A DNA stretch of 64,000 nucleotides. Origin: Rotaria sordida (taxonomy: Eukaryota > Rotifera > Eurotatoria > Philodinida > Philodinidae). Below the pieces are notes generated by a model, which saw only the letters and a list, made by a program, of their open reading frames with translations, was not told the DNA's origin and ran no database searches. The DNA is taken from assembly GCA_905250125.1 (NCBI GenBank), contig CAJNOL010000138.1, forward strand, positions 1-64,000. The letters run 5' to 3'. The position numbers were made by a program, and so were the translations under genes. Below are positions 13,301 to 23,183 of this stretch, piece by piece (positions within the stretch are counted from its first letter, which is position 1; every line of letters begins with the position of its first letter).

Positions 13301-15959
13301 TAAAATCTATCAATCAACATTATGTTTGTAGTTTTATTTTTTATTTTTTATTATATTTATATCTATATATCTATATATTAGTTCGAGAACATGATCATGA
13401 AATAGCAGCAGCTGTTGGATATTGTTCACATTTAATTCTTATTATTTCACAACTTATTCAATTACCATTGAGATTTCCTATTGATTATTATGGAACATCA
13501 GTAATTAAAATATATGATTATAGTTTAGAAATGAATGAGTAAGAAATTTTATTTTTATTCATTCTATTCGATATAATATAGTGTATAGATTTAAATTTTA
13601 TTTTTGAAAAATAATAGCAATATTTGGAATAATAGGTATTGAATCACTCAATGTTCGATCCCTCAGGATAAAAAAAATAAATGTCGAAAAGTATTTTGTC
13701 TGTTGTAGTCATAAATTCAACGTTTTCGCGTAAGAAATTTTTTTTCAAACAATCATTTGGAGCAGCAGCATGAGTACAAGTAGAAAATCCTTCTGATTCT
13801 TTAGAAACTTATAAGAATAAAATTTTATGAGAATAAAAACATATATATGATAATAAACAATGGAAATTCGCTGACTCTTCCTTGATCTCATAGATATGTC
13901 ATAGAAATGGTAGTACGAATAGGAATGCATCGTAGATAGGACTCGACTTGACATGATTCTATCGTTTTAATAGTTGAAACTTGTTTATATTGCTATTTAT
14001 ATTATTTTTGCAGTCTATACCATGATAATAAGTCAAAGATAGGATCGATTCGTGTTTTCCGGGGAACTAAATCGATCCTATCTCTGCCATCAATAGATAG
14101 AAGTGATGTAATTATGCTTTGGTACCGATATATATTTTATATCTATCGGCGGTACCTCGCTTCTAAAATTTTAATAACCTGAGTTTTCTAGAGTTTATAT
14201 TTGTTCTGCAATATATCTTTGTGTTCGCTCTGAACTGAAATCTTGTAACAGTTTTCTTTAAGATTGCCATTCGTCTCCAAAAATATAGATTTAAAAAAAG
14301 AGGCAAATATATATGGGCTTGACTCCTAAAATGTCTGATTTAAAATTCATCAAAATGATGTCCAATTTTAAAAAATGTTTTCAAAATTAGCGATGTAAGT
14401 TGTCGCCGTCGCAGCCACTAAACCATAGATAATTTTAAGAATTTTTCAGCAGCTGCCGCTGACACTCATACATATGTGATCGAACATTTTTCCGTTATTT
14501 TTGATCAGTGGAAATTCTCAAAAAGTTGAAAATTTTTGCCCAACACTGGCGTTCGATCCTTAGGCTTACACCTCTATTTAGAATTCATAATGACTGTCTA
14601 GATCTCTCTAGTAAAAAAAGCTAATGCCAAAATTCATAGGAAAATTATAAGCGTAATTGAAGTTATCGTCGTTCATTTTGACTCAAACGTGAAACCGAAA
14701 CGCCACTCGATAAGACTCTTGGTAAATTTTTAACTAGTATATTATATAATCATATTTGATACTGATATCAGAAAATTCTTCAGGTAAATATACGAACAAC
14801 AAAAAAAAACGTTCACACGTTTTACTCAAAACTGATTTTTGCATGAATTGTGAAATTTCGAACAAATTTTATTTTCGTATAGTTCGTTTGAGTGAAGTGT
14901 GATGTTTTTTTTTATTCGAGAGATAGATGCATCCTCTTTCAGATAAGGGAGAAAAGGACTTTATATTTAACCCTCAGTATGGAAACAACTAGAAGGTTTC
15001 TAGAAAATCTTTTGTAGAATTTTCGGAGTTTTAGGAGCTTTGAAAATGAAATAAAATTAAAATTCCTTTCCTTCCATCGGACGCAATAAGAAGTTCTCTT
15101 TCAATAATAATAACCCGACTAGTATAAGTTGAAGTCTATGGAAAAAATATTTGCATGTATGAAAGTCCTATTTTGCACCTTGAAAAAAAGTACCATTTAT
15201 TTACATTAAGATTGTCATTAAAAATTTTTCTTTCATAGATATCCTCTATATCCGACAAGTAATCTAAGTGCTTTTCGATATGGTTTCTATTTATTAAATC
15301 GAAATATTGGCCAAGTAAGTTTATTGTTCAAAAAGAAAAAAAAAAAATTCTATAAACAATAAATAATTCTATTCTTTAAGATTATGTATCACTGTCGAAT
15401 AGCTGATCGTAATACAGATATTCGTAATACATTAGAAAGTTTAAAAGAATTAATTGAACAATATTTTATTAATTCAACTAATAATAATAAGCAGTAAGTA
15501 ATTATATCTTTAACTAAATCATATTTGATAGCATTTATTATCAATTCATACAGTTATCAAAATGATTTAAGTTTATGTGTAAGTTTTATTTAAATCATCT
15601 AACACAATTAATATTTCGCACTCGTATTTTTCTCTGTAACACAATAATTTTTGTTTTTTTTTTTTGGTGAAGGAACCGAAAAAAATAAAAATTTATTATT
15701 CATTTTTTTTAGAATTCAATTTTATCCTTCACTTCAAACGATGCAATCAATTACTAATAATGATGAAGATTTTATTTGTAATAAAGAAAATTCGAATGTT
15801 TCATCATTATCTGCGTCACCTTTTTCGTCAACATTATCTCTTATTGAAAATAATGATGATGATGATGATGATGGTGATCAAAATGAAGATATGGAATTAT
15901 TTCCACAATTAAAAACAAATCAACCTCGATTAGCCATGCAGATTTCACATCAATATTAA
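10337..15959 (+). CDS. UVRAG: UVRAG-like subunit of the class III PI3-kinase (Vps34) complex
   Basis: Fourteen exons: 10337-10390, 10441-10543, 10604-10638, 10693-10744, 12240-12337, 12412-12584, 12637-12742, 12820-12946, 13013-13097, 13157-13323, 13382-13538, 15239-15314, 15381-15493, 15713-15959 (530 aa; human is 699). It matches UVRAG in order. An N-terminal C2-like region (KRLRRITALGFHNLTVNEFYF, then YTSESIVNQRSPEW) is followed by a coiled-coil middle (about residues 190-300). The conserved C-terminal domain contains YIYPID, AAAVGYCSHLILIISQLIQ, PLRFPI and FRYGFYLLNRNIGQ. In animals UVRAG binds Beclin-1/Vps34 and the HOPS tether for autophagosome and endosome maturation. The tail is shorter and acidic (a poly-Asp run). 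Introns 4 (1495 bp) and 11 (1700 bp) are large; intron 4 holds a foldback element. A possible 25-nt exon at 15554-15578 breaks the frame and was left out. Confidence 0.9.
10935..11525. repeat. long foldback (inverted-repeat) element in UVRAG intron 4
   Basis: Two diverged arms of about 245 bp are inverted around position 11228. Matching blocks include GAGTTATGACC / GGTCATAACTC, TTTCAATCTG / CAGATTGAAA, and an outer GAACTGATA / TATCAGTTC pair. The open frames at 11081-11284 and 11216-11521 are products of this structure, not genes. Confidence 0.7.
14038..14082. repeat. 13-bp perfect hairpin in UVRAG intron 11
   Basis: GATAGGATCGATT (14038-14050) is followed by its perfect inverse at 14070-14082 with a 19-base GC-rich loop. 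A second weaker hairpin with GGTACCG arms follows at about 14121-14157. Both are probably remnants of inserted elements. Confidence 0.6.
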
Positions 15960-16157
15960 CATTAATTTTTTTTTCGTTGTTTTTTTTTAAATGTGATATT
16001 TAATTCGTATATGAACGAACAATGTTATGATGGTTTTTTTTTGCTTTTACTTTTATTTATTTATTTTTTTCGTGTTATTTAGTATTTTAATTATAATTTT
16101 AATGAACAGATAAATGTAATTCTATTTATTTAAGATTTTTCAAAAAAAAAGAACAAG

Positions 16158-16545
16158 ATGAGTTTGGATACACAAAAAATTGACAGTAATCAACGACAAC
16201 AAATAATGGCTTCAGTACAACAACAATTAGCTCTTCAAAATGCTCAAGAACTTCTTCAAGTAAAATTTTGATAAGAAAAGAAAAAAATGATTTTAATTTG
16301 AATTGTCTTTTTTTTTAATTAAGAAATTATCTGATAAATGTTTCAAAGCTTGTGTTCAAAAACCTAGTAGTTCTTTATCAAGTTCGGAACAGGTTTGAAT
16401 TGATTAGTTGTTTCTTTTTTGTTGTGTCATCATCATTTTGTTTTAGAAATGTATAACACAATGTTCAGATCGTTATATGGATGCATGGAATATTGTTTCA
16501 AGAACTTATGCTAATAGAATTAAACGTGAACAACAGAAATATTGA
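16158..16545 (+). CDS. TIMM13: mitochondrial intermembrane-space chaperone Tim13
   Basis: Three exons: 16158-16259, 16324-16392, 16447-16545 (89 aa; human 95). The small-Tim signature is complete: twin CX3C motifs Cys40/Cys44 (CFKAC) and Cys59/Cys63 (CITQC), 14 residues apart. The flanking NAQELLQ and [14 protein letters not shown] are typical of Tim13 rather than Tim8, 9 or 10. With Tim8 it forms the hexamer that escorts hydrophobic precursors across the mitochondrial intermembrane space to the TIM22 complex. No presequence, as expected for a protein imported by disulfide relay. It lies 198 bp after UVRAG on the same strand, with a TTTAAG acceptor-like site about 25 bases before the ATG. Confidence 0.95.
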
Positions 16546-17875
16546 ATTTCTTTTTTTGTTTTTGAAGTTCTATTGTTATTAGAAGATTTTCATTATTATC
16601 CTGGCTTTATTTGTTATATTTGTATCTGCATTGTTTGTTTTTTTTCAATAGAAGATAACTAGATCTTTGCCTTTATTAGGTTTTATTTAGTTTTTTTCAT
16701 ATGTTCTAGATAATTGTTGCAACTTCTTACCAAACTCTTCATTATTGATATCAGCGATGGAACATGTAGAAATAGAATGTTTTATTCATCTAATTCAATC
16801 ATTTATTGCAAATATGTTAATATATTAAAATATAAGCGAACAAATGTAAAGTTTAGATTGATGTTGAGTATCTGAACGTGCAATAAATCCGAAATAAATT
16901 AAGAGTTTAGCACCGAATCCTTCGTATTTGTTTAGATTGGCTATTTAGATCTCAATTTGAATAAATCTAAATAAATAATTTAAGAATAGACTCTTTTGAA
17001 TGGAGCTTTCTTCCAAAGTTGTGGCATTTATCATGGGGTAGTATAAATTGATTTAGAAAAAAACATAAACTGGTGGTAGATAATCTCAAAGAGAGTCAAA
17101 TGAGAATCTTTTCGCTGATAGACACATCTCTTGTTAAAGCATAGTTATATTCGATGGTCACTTGAAAGCCCGAACTAAAACAATGAATAGATGTCCAAAT
17201 TTGATTAGCAGAAATTTAGACTCTGAAATCTGTTGTTCCTCTCTTGAAAGCATTTTTCCTTGTGTTCAGAAGATAATATAAACTATGACGCGAAAGTCTT
17301 CGCACAAAATATTCATTTATTTTTCAATCACTTAAAGACAATTTCTTAGAGTCAGACGCAATTCGGATCACTCTCTCCGAATATGTGTTTAAAATTTTTT
17401 TCTGCAGTAAGATAAGACAACTGTCATCAAATTATTTCAAAATAATCATTGTGCAGAATACTATTTTGCTCAATTTTATATTTTGATTGAAACCACTCAA
17501 ATTCGAGGTGCTATTTGAATATACAAAAGATGCGCACGGATCATTTCCGCACGAGATGTGAATGAACGCAAGCCGCACACTCATACTTCCGCATCCACAC
17601 CCGCACCATAATCTGAACCTGATTGATTAATCTTTTGTGGAAAGAACCTATCGGGTCCAAAAATTTCTCGACCCGAGCCTGGCCCACTCAAAATTTTTGG
17701 ATCCGGATCCGATCGGGTGGGATCCGCTGGGCTCTACCCCCCCCCCCCCCTACACACACTAATTCTAACTGTAAGCAGTTGTTCGTTTAAAGGCTGAAAA
17801 ATGAGCGAATATATTTTGTGTCAAGTTTTTAGCGCTATAGATTATTTAATATTCAATTTCAGATTTTTCAAAATC
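16546..17875. other. intergenic, no gene seen
   Basis: 1.3 kb between TIMM13 and TRIP4. AATAAA words near 16880-16900 could polyadenylate TIMM13. The last 350 bases contain GC-rich repeat sequence (17525-17760) with a poly-C run. No exon encoding the N-terminal part of TRIP4 was recognised here. Confidence 0.5.
17525..17760. repeat. GC-rich dispersed repeat with poly-C run
   Basis: Contains degenerate CCGCAC/CACCCGCACC words (17550-17615), then TCGGGTCCAAAAATTTCTCG and GGATCCGGATCCGATCGGG (17650-17725), ending in a run of about thirteen C (17739-17751). The same word set (GGATCCAAAATTTTTGGGTC, CCCGATCGG) occurs at 2190-2430 in ARGLU1 intron 2, so this is a dispersed family. Confidence 0.5.
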
Positions 17876-20800
17876 ATGCCTACAGCACAAAAGAAAAAAT
17901 CCAAATATATTAATGTGTTTAGTAATGCAGGCAAAGAACGTATGACCGTTCGATTGCCAGGTATTAATATATATTATTATTATTATAACTTAAATCTATC
18001 ATTAAGTTTATCTTCAGGTCGTAGTACATGTGAATGTCAAGCATCAAAACATAAACTTATTAGTAATTGTCTTAAATGTGGACGAATTGTATGTGAACAA
18101 GAAGGATCTGGTCCATGTTTTTTCTGTAGTAATTTAGTAAGTAGAGATAGGAAAAAAGAACCTTCTTAAAACATTAAACATCTCTTCTACGTATTTAGGT
18201 TTGTACCCGTGATGAAAGACAATTGATTATATCAGGTACACGAGAAGGCAAACAACTTGAACAACAATTATTATCAAAACAATGTCGTGAACATGAATCA
18301 CAGAATATATCAAATAGAACTGATGAATCATCACAATTTTCATTAAATGATATTGCAGAAGCTGTAGCATTTAAAAATAAACTTATTGAATTTGATCGAA
18401 CAAGGTTTTTTTTTAAAATAATGTTTTAAAAAAACTTTGTTTTTGATCAAAAAATTTTTATTTTAGTGCGCAAAGAACACAAGTTATTGATGATGCTGCT
18501 GATTATTTTGATAGTGATAATAAATGGCTTAGTAAACAACAACGAATTAAACTTGAAAAACTTCAAGCACAAATGAACGAAAAAAAAAACCCAAAAAATC
18601 AAAAGATTAGTATTGATTTTGCTGGAAGACGAGTTTATAATGAAACTGAACAACCCGGTGATCGATTGTAAGTTTTATCTTAATGTTAAAAACATATGAT
18701 TAGTTCTTATTTCGATTCTACGTCTTCTTAAATACGACTTAATCTATGAAGATTAATTTATTAGATAATATGTAGGCATGCACAGAATTCGAGCTTTAGG
18801 ATGTTTCCATGATTTTCCATATACCTCAAGAAATGCTTAGGCAATCACCCAACACTTTCTCAACTAGTTGGACAGTTCCCAAACCAAAGCTCGAGTTCAA
18901 TGCATGCCTAATAATATTCATAATGCAAACGAGACTGACACCGAAAAAGTATATTTAATATAAAGCAGAAATTAGACAAATTGTTATTAACCAGAAAGAC
19001 TATGGTAACGAACTAAAGTGTTTTTGGAGAATTTGGAAAGAGATTTTTAAAATTTTAAAAGTCCAGAAAAGTCGGACATATTTTGATGTAGGCATACTAA
19101 GTTCCAATTTTATGAGAAATTAATTAATTAAGGGGAGTCTTCTATTGGGTTTAGTCAGTACTGGCATAAAACATATCATAGAGCGTTCGCATTTTTGATA
19201 ACTCATGCGAACTTCATTCGAGTAAACATTTTGTTAGAATTAATTACATAATCGATAGTCCTCTTCAATGAATAAAACTTTACAATTTATATTGAATTTT
19301 TCCTTTCGTGATAAAACATAGAATTCGATTAAGAACAAATAAATAATATTAATAATAAATAAATTTAGTTATAATGAAGCACGAGCTGTTCATGATAATG
19401 ATCAATATGAATTAGAAAGTGATCGTATTCAACAAGAATCAATACCTAATTGGGATGATGATGATAATGATCTATTAAATCCTAATTTACCTGAAACTAT
19501 GTTAGCTCCTCAAGTTCGTTGTTATATTTATAAATCAAAATAAAATATTTTATTAAAATAAAATTTTAGTGGGTGGAACAGAAAACTAATACGCAATCAA
19601 CATTAACAACCAATTTATCACAAATGACTATTGAAGATAATGATCGTGAACGTTTACGTATTCAAGATAAAGAATTAATGCAAATGACAGATGATGGAAT
19701 GTGTCTTACGATGCATCAACCATGGGCTTCATTATTGGTTCGCGGAATTAAAATGTAAATTTATTTCATTAACTTTTTACCTTCAATAGCAATTCATGAA
19801 GAATTGCTAATAAAATAATCTTATAAAAAGAATATTGATAAATCTAATATCATATAACAAGTTTCAAATATTTTTATTTCGTAAAGATAGAGAATATTTT
19901 ATTTAAAAAATTATTGATTTTTCAAAACTCGATAGGTAGTTCGAAGTGAAAGCAGTGGAATAAAATGTTCTTTTCTTTTGCCGATCAATAGCTGATGAAG
20001 TTAACTACAAAACATGTTTTTGAAACTTTAGAATACTACATAATACTTAATGTATGTGTGCCAAAATTAAAGAGATATGAGTGTAAGCTCAATAGCTCGA
20101 CAACGGCAACAGCTAGTGTGTTGAAGTTTTCAATAATAATCGAAATAGGAAGACTCTGAACGATTTTTTCTCTGATACAATGTATAAGAAAATTGTTTTA
20201 AAACCTATCATTTTCGCAAAAACATGCATGACAATACTGTTTCATTCCGATGTAATTCTTATATTGACATGTGCTTCAGACCTATAGTTCAAGAAAAGAA
20301 TCAAATGATTATTTTCTCATATCTTAATGTTGAATAAATAAAATTAGTCAAATTATATAGAATTCTGCTGATTTTTAGTAAAATTTTCTTGCAATAAAAC
20401 ATCGTTTTCATTCAATTTTTTGAGAAATACGTTCGTAGTTCTCGTCATTCGACTGCTGAAAGTGTCAGATCGCTAGTTGTTGTCATTGTCCAGTTATTGA
20501 GATTACTTTCACTTAGAATTCTCGCGCGGACATATTGATTTACAAATGATCACTTCATTGACCAGTAGTGGATAAACGATTAAAATAAAGTTTTTAGTTT
20601 GTATGTATTTTAGGCATGAAGGTCGATCTTGGTATACTTCACATCGTGGACGTTTATGGATACATGCAGCAGCAAAAGAACCTGATCAAGAAACTATTTT
20701 ACATATGGAAGAATTTTACAAAGCACGAAATAATGATAATGAAATTGATTTTCCAACAGAATATCCAACATCAGTTTTACTTGGATGTGTTGATATTATT

Positions 20801-21059
20801 GATTGTTTAGATCGTAATACATATCTTGAACAATATCCTGATGGTGAATCTGATAGTGAATTTGTTTTCATATGTGAAAATCCACAAGAACTTTTTTTTA
20901 AATTACCAATGCCAGGACAACATAAAATTTGTAAGTAAAAAAAAATTATTAAGTTTTTTTTTTTTTGTTTTGGAATTGAAATTCATTTTTTTCTTAGATA
21001 AAATGGAAAAACATGCACATCAAGCAGCCAAGAAAATTCTTTTACGAAGAATACAATAA
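17876..21059 (+). CDS. TRIP4: TRIP4 / activating signal cointegrator 1 (ASC-1)
   Basis: Eight exons: 17876-17960, 18018-18136, 18199-18404, 18467-18667, 19369-19513, 19570-19754, 20614-20930, 20998-21059 (439 aa). It carries the C2HC5 zinc finger (about residues 33-71: CECQASKHKLISNCLKCG, EQEGSGPCFFC) and the conserved FDRT..QVIDD and ISIDFAGR linkers. The C-terminal ASCH domain (about 297-415) contains MHQPWASLLVRGIK, GRSWYTSHRGRLWI and LGCVDIIDCL. ASC-1 is a transcription coactivator and the TRIP4 subunit of the ASCC complex for ribosome quality control and alkylation repair. Human TRIP4 has about 150 more residues before the KKK-K-NV motif that starts this model. The ATG is 15 bases after a TTTCAG acceptor, so either the protein is short or more exons lie upstream. 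Introns 4 and 6 are large; intron 4 contains a MITE. Confidence 0.92.
18773..18910. mobile_element. 138-bp MITE in TRIP4 intron 4
   Basis: Ends are inverted copies (TAGGCATGCA..A...CGAGCTTT at left; its inverse CTCGAGTTCAATGCATGCCTA at right) with about 28 bp arms and few mismatches. The terminal TA dinucleotides could be a target duplication. No coding capacity. Confidence 0.7.
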
Positions 21060-21691
21060 AATATTTTAAATTGTTTCTTGTTTTTTGTTTTTATTCTTTA
21101 TTAAAATAAAAAGAAATAACATATTTTATTAACAATTAATTCAATTGATTTAAATATTATTTCAAAAGAATCAATTTAGAAGATATAATGAAATAGCTTG
21201 TTATAAATCAATCAAAATATAGAAAATTTTTTATTGATATTTTTTCTCTCAGAGTTTCTATGATCTCTCTTGATTACGTGGCAGATCGACTTTCGACTTT
21301 GCATGAACAAAGTTCTTAATGAGATTAGTTGATTGTGCAAGTTTTAATAACTTTTACAGTATCTCCTATTGAATATTTGAAATTTTCTGATGTGTAAAAA
21401 ACAAATTTTGGTCATATATATACATCTTCAGAAAAAAAAATATCAAAAAAGTTACAACTTGCCTAATGAACTAATTGTCACGTGCATATACGATCGTTTC
21501 AGTGTGTGAAGTTGGTAATAGAATCAAGATCAATTCATTTTGCTTTCGTTATATTAGGAACTATCTATTTAAATGATATTAATTTACAAATGATCTTCAT
21601 CATAATAAAAGAACGATGGTTGATTCTAAAAGTTTCTTATTTTTACAAGAGAGTTTTGTTTGTAAATATTTTTCTTTTTTTTGTTTAAATA
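21060..21691. other. convergent intergenic gap
   Basis: Gap between the 3' ends of TRIP4 and the minus-strand deacetylase-like gene. AT-rich; AATAAAA words soon after the TRIP4 stop (about 21105). No gene or repeat recognised. Confidence 0.5.
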
Positions 21692-23183
21692 CTAAGAAAT
21701 AAAAAATCGATCATAGAGAAAAGTTAAAATAATAAAACTACAACAACTAATTGTTGAATAAAAAACAATATTTGAACGAAATAATGGTTCTGAAATAGTA
21801 TTAAATAAGGTTAATAATGATCGATTATTTGTTATCATATTAGATTTTGAACTTTCAATTTGTTTTTCATTAAAACATTCTTGATCATTATCAATATTAA
21901 TTTGTTTATTACAAATTGATTTTATTTCTATATTTGATAAATAATTTTCTTTCATTTGTTCAAGTCCAACTGGTTGTTTCATCCAATTAATAATATCAAT
22001 AATACGTACAAAATAAACATCATTGAAATGATATCGTAATATATGTTCAATAAATAATTTTAATCCTTCTATTCTCCATAATGAATATGGTTCATTTAAC
22101 CAATAATTATCAAATGCCATTATAAATGGTGCATGATTTGAATGTAAATGACGATTAAAATTATATTTAAGATATTGAAAAAATTTATCCTTTGTACGTG
22201 ATATACGACAATGACTACTACCAATTGTTGTACAATTGTTTCCTTGTAAATCTTGATACATATGAATTGGTATTGTCCAAAGTCCAGGAAATGATTGTTT
22301 ATAACAACCTTGTGAACAATCATAATTAGCTGCAAAATCCATTGTATGTGGCCATGTTAATGGTGATGGTTGTTGTTGTTGATAATATGGTACATCCCAT
22401 TCTTGTGTTATTAATGTTGAATCATATAAGAATTTATGTTCACGTAAAATATGCCAATGAAGTTGGTTATTATTAATTTCATAATTAGGTGAACGATAAC
22501 CAACAATTGATGATGAATGAATACCAATTAATTTAGCAATTGTACGACGATAATCAATTGTTTCATTATAAAAACGATATGAACGCCATGGTACATATGG
22601 ACTTTTATCATTTTTTTCTTTAATACGACAATCAACAGTTGGACATCTAAATTCAAATATTTATTATTTAGATTAAAAAAAAACATATAGATTTGTAAAA
22701 AAATAATTACTCGCTTGAATTTGATGTTATACTTAATTCAATATTTCCATATTGTAAAATTTTTCGAAGTAAACAATAATTTGTTTCAATATGACTTTTA
22801 AGAAAAATAGTACCACTAATAGGACAACCTAAAGAATTTTAAAATAAAAAAAAGAACATATTTTTATTTGTTAAATGAAATCAATACAAACCATCTGGAT
22901 TATAATATTTATTTGAAAAAAATATTTCTTTCAATAAATTATAAGTTTTTTCATCCGTTGGTCCATTAATTGTTATTGCAATAAATTGTGGAGTATTACG
23001 TATTGTTAATCCATTTGGAATTGTTTGATTTGAACAATAACAATAAGGTAATCGACAACGATTATTATCGCATGATTCAATATCAATATAAGATTTTTCA
23101 TTAGACAAACAAGAATCAAGAAATAATATTAAAATAACAAACATTTTTATCCAAAATAAAGACAATTCTTCTTTTCGTATCAT
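21692..23183 (-). CDS. chitin-deacetylase-like protein lacking catalytic residues
   Basis: Three exons read on the minus strand: 23183-22892, 22828-22711, 22646-21692 (454 aa). Framework of the animal chitin-deacetylase (NodB/CE4) group: cysteine cluster CRLPYCYCS (43-51), IPNGLTIRNTPQFIAIT (55-71), YRSPNY, FLYDST, WPHTMDF, and CY..SFPGLWTIPIH. The catalytic positions are gone: family TFDD reads TING (71-74), HSxxH reads SITSNSS (130-136), and the late LYFH-type histidine motif reads IMAFDN. So it probably binds polysaccharide or has another role instead of deacetylating. A signal peptide is clear if translation starts at Met14 (MFVILILFLDSCLS). A C-terminal hydrophobic segment with a short tail suggests a membrane or GPI anchor. 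Broken copies lie at 35.8-37.0 and 56.5-56.7 kb. Confidence 0.8.

Noticed and set aside
22120-22335. Minus-strand frame within the deacetylase-like exon 3
   Set aside because: Shadow of the longer, homologous frame.
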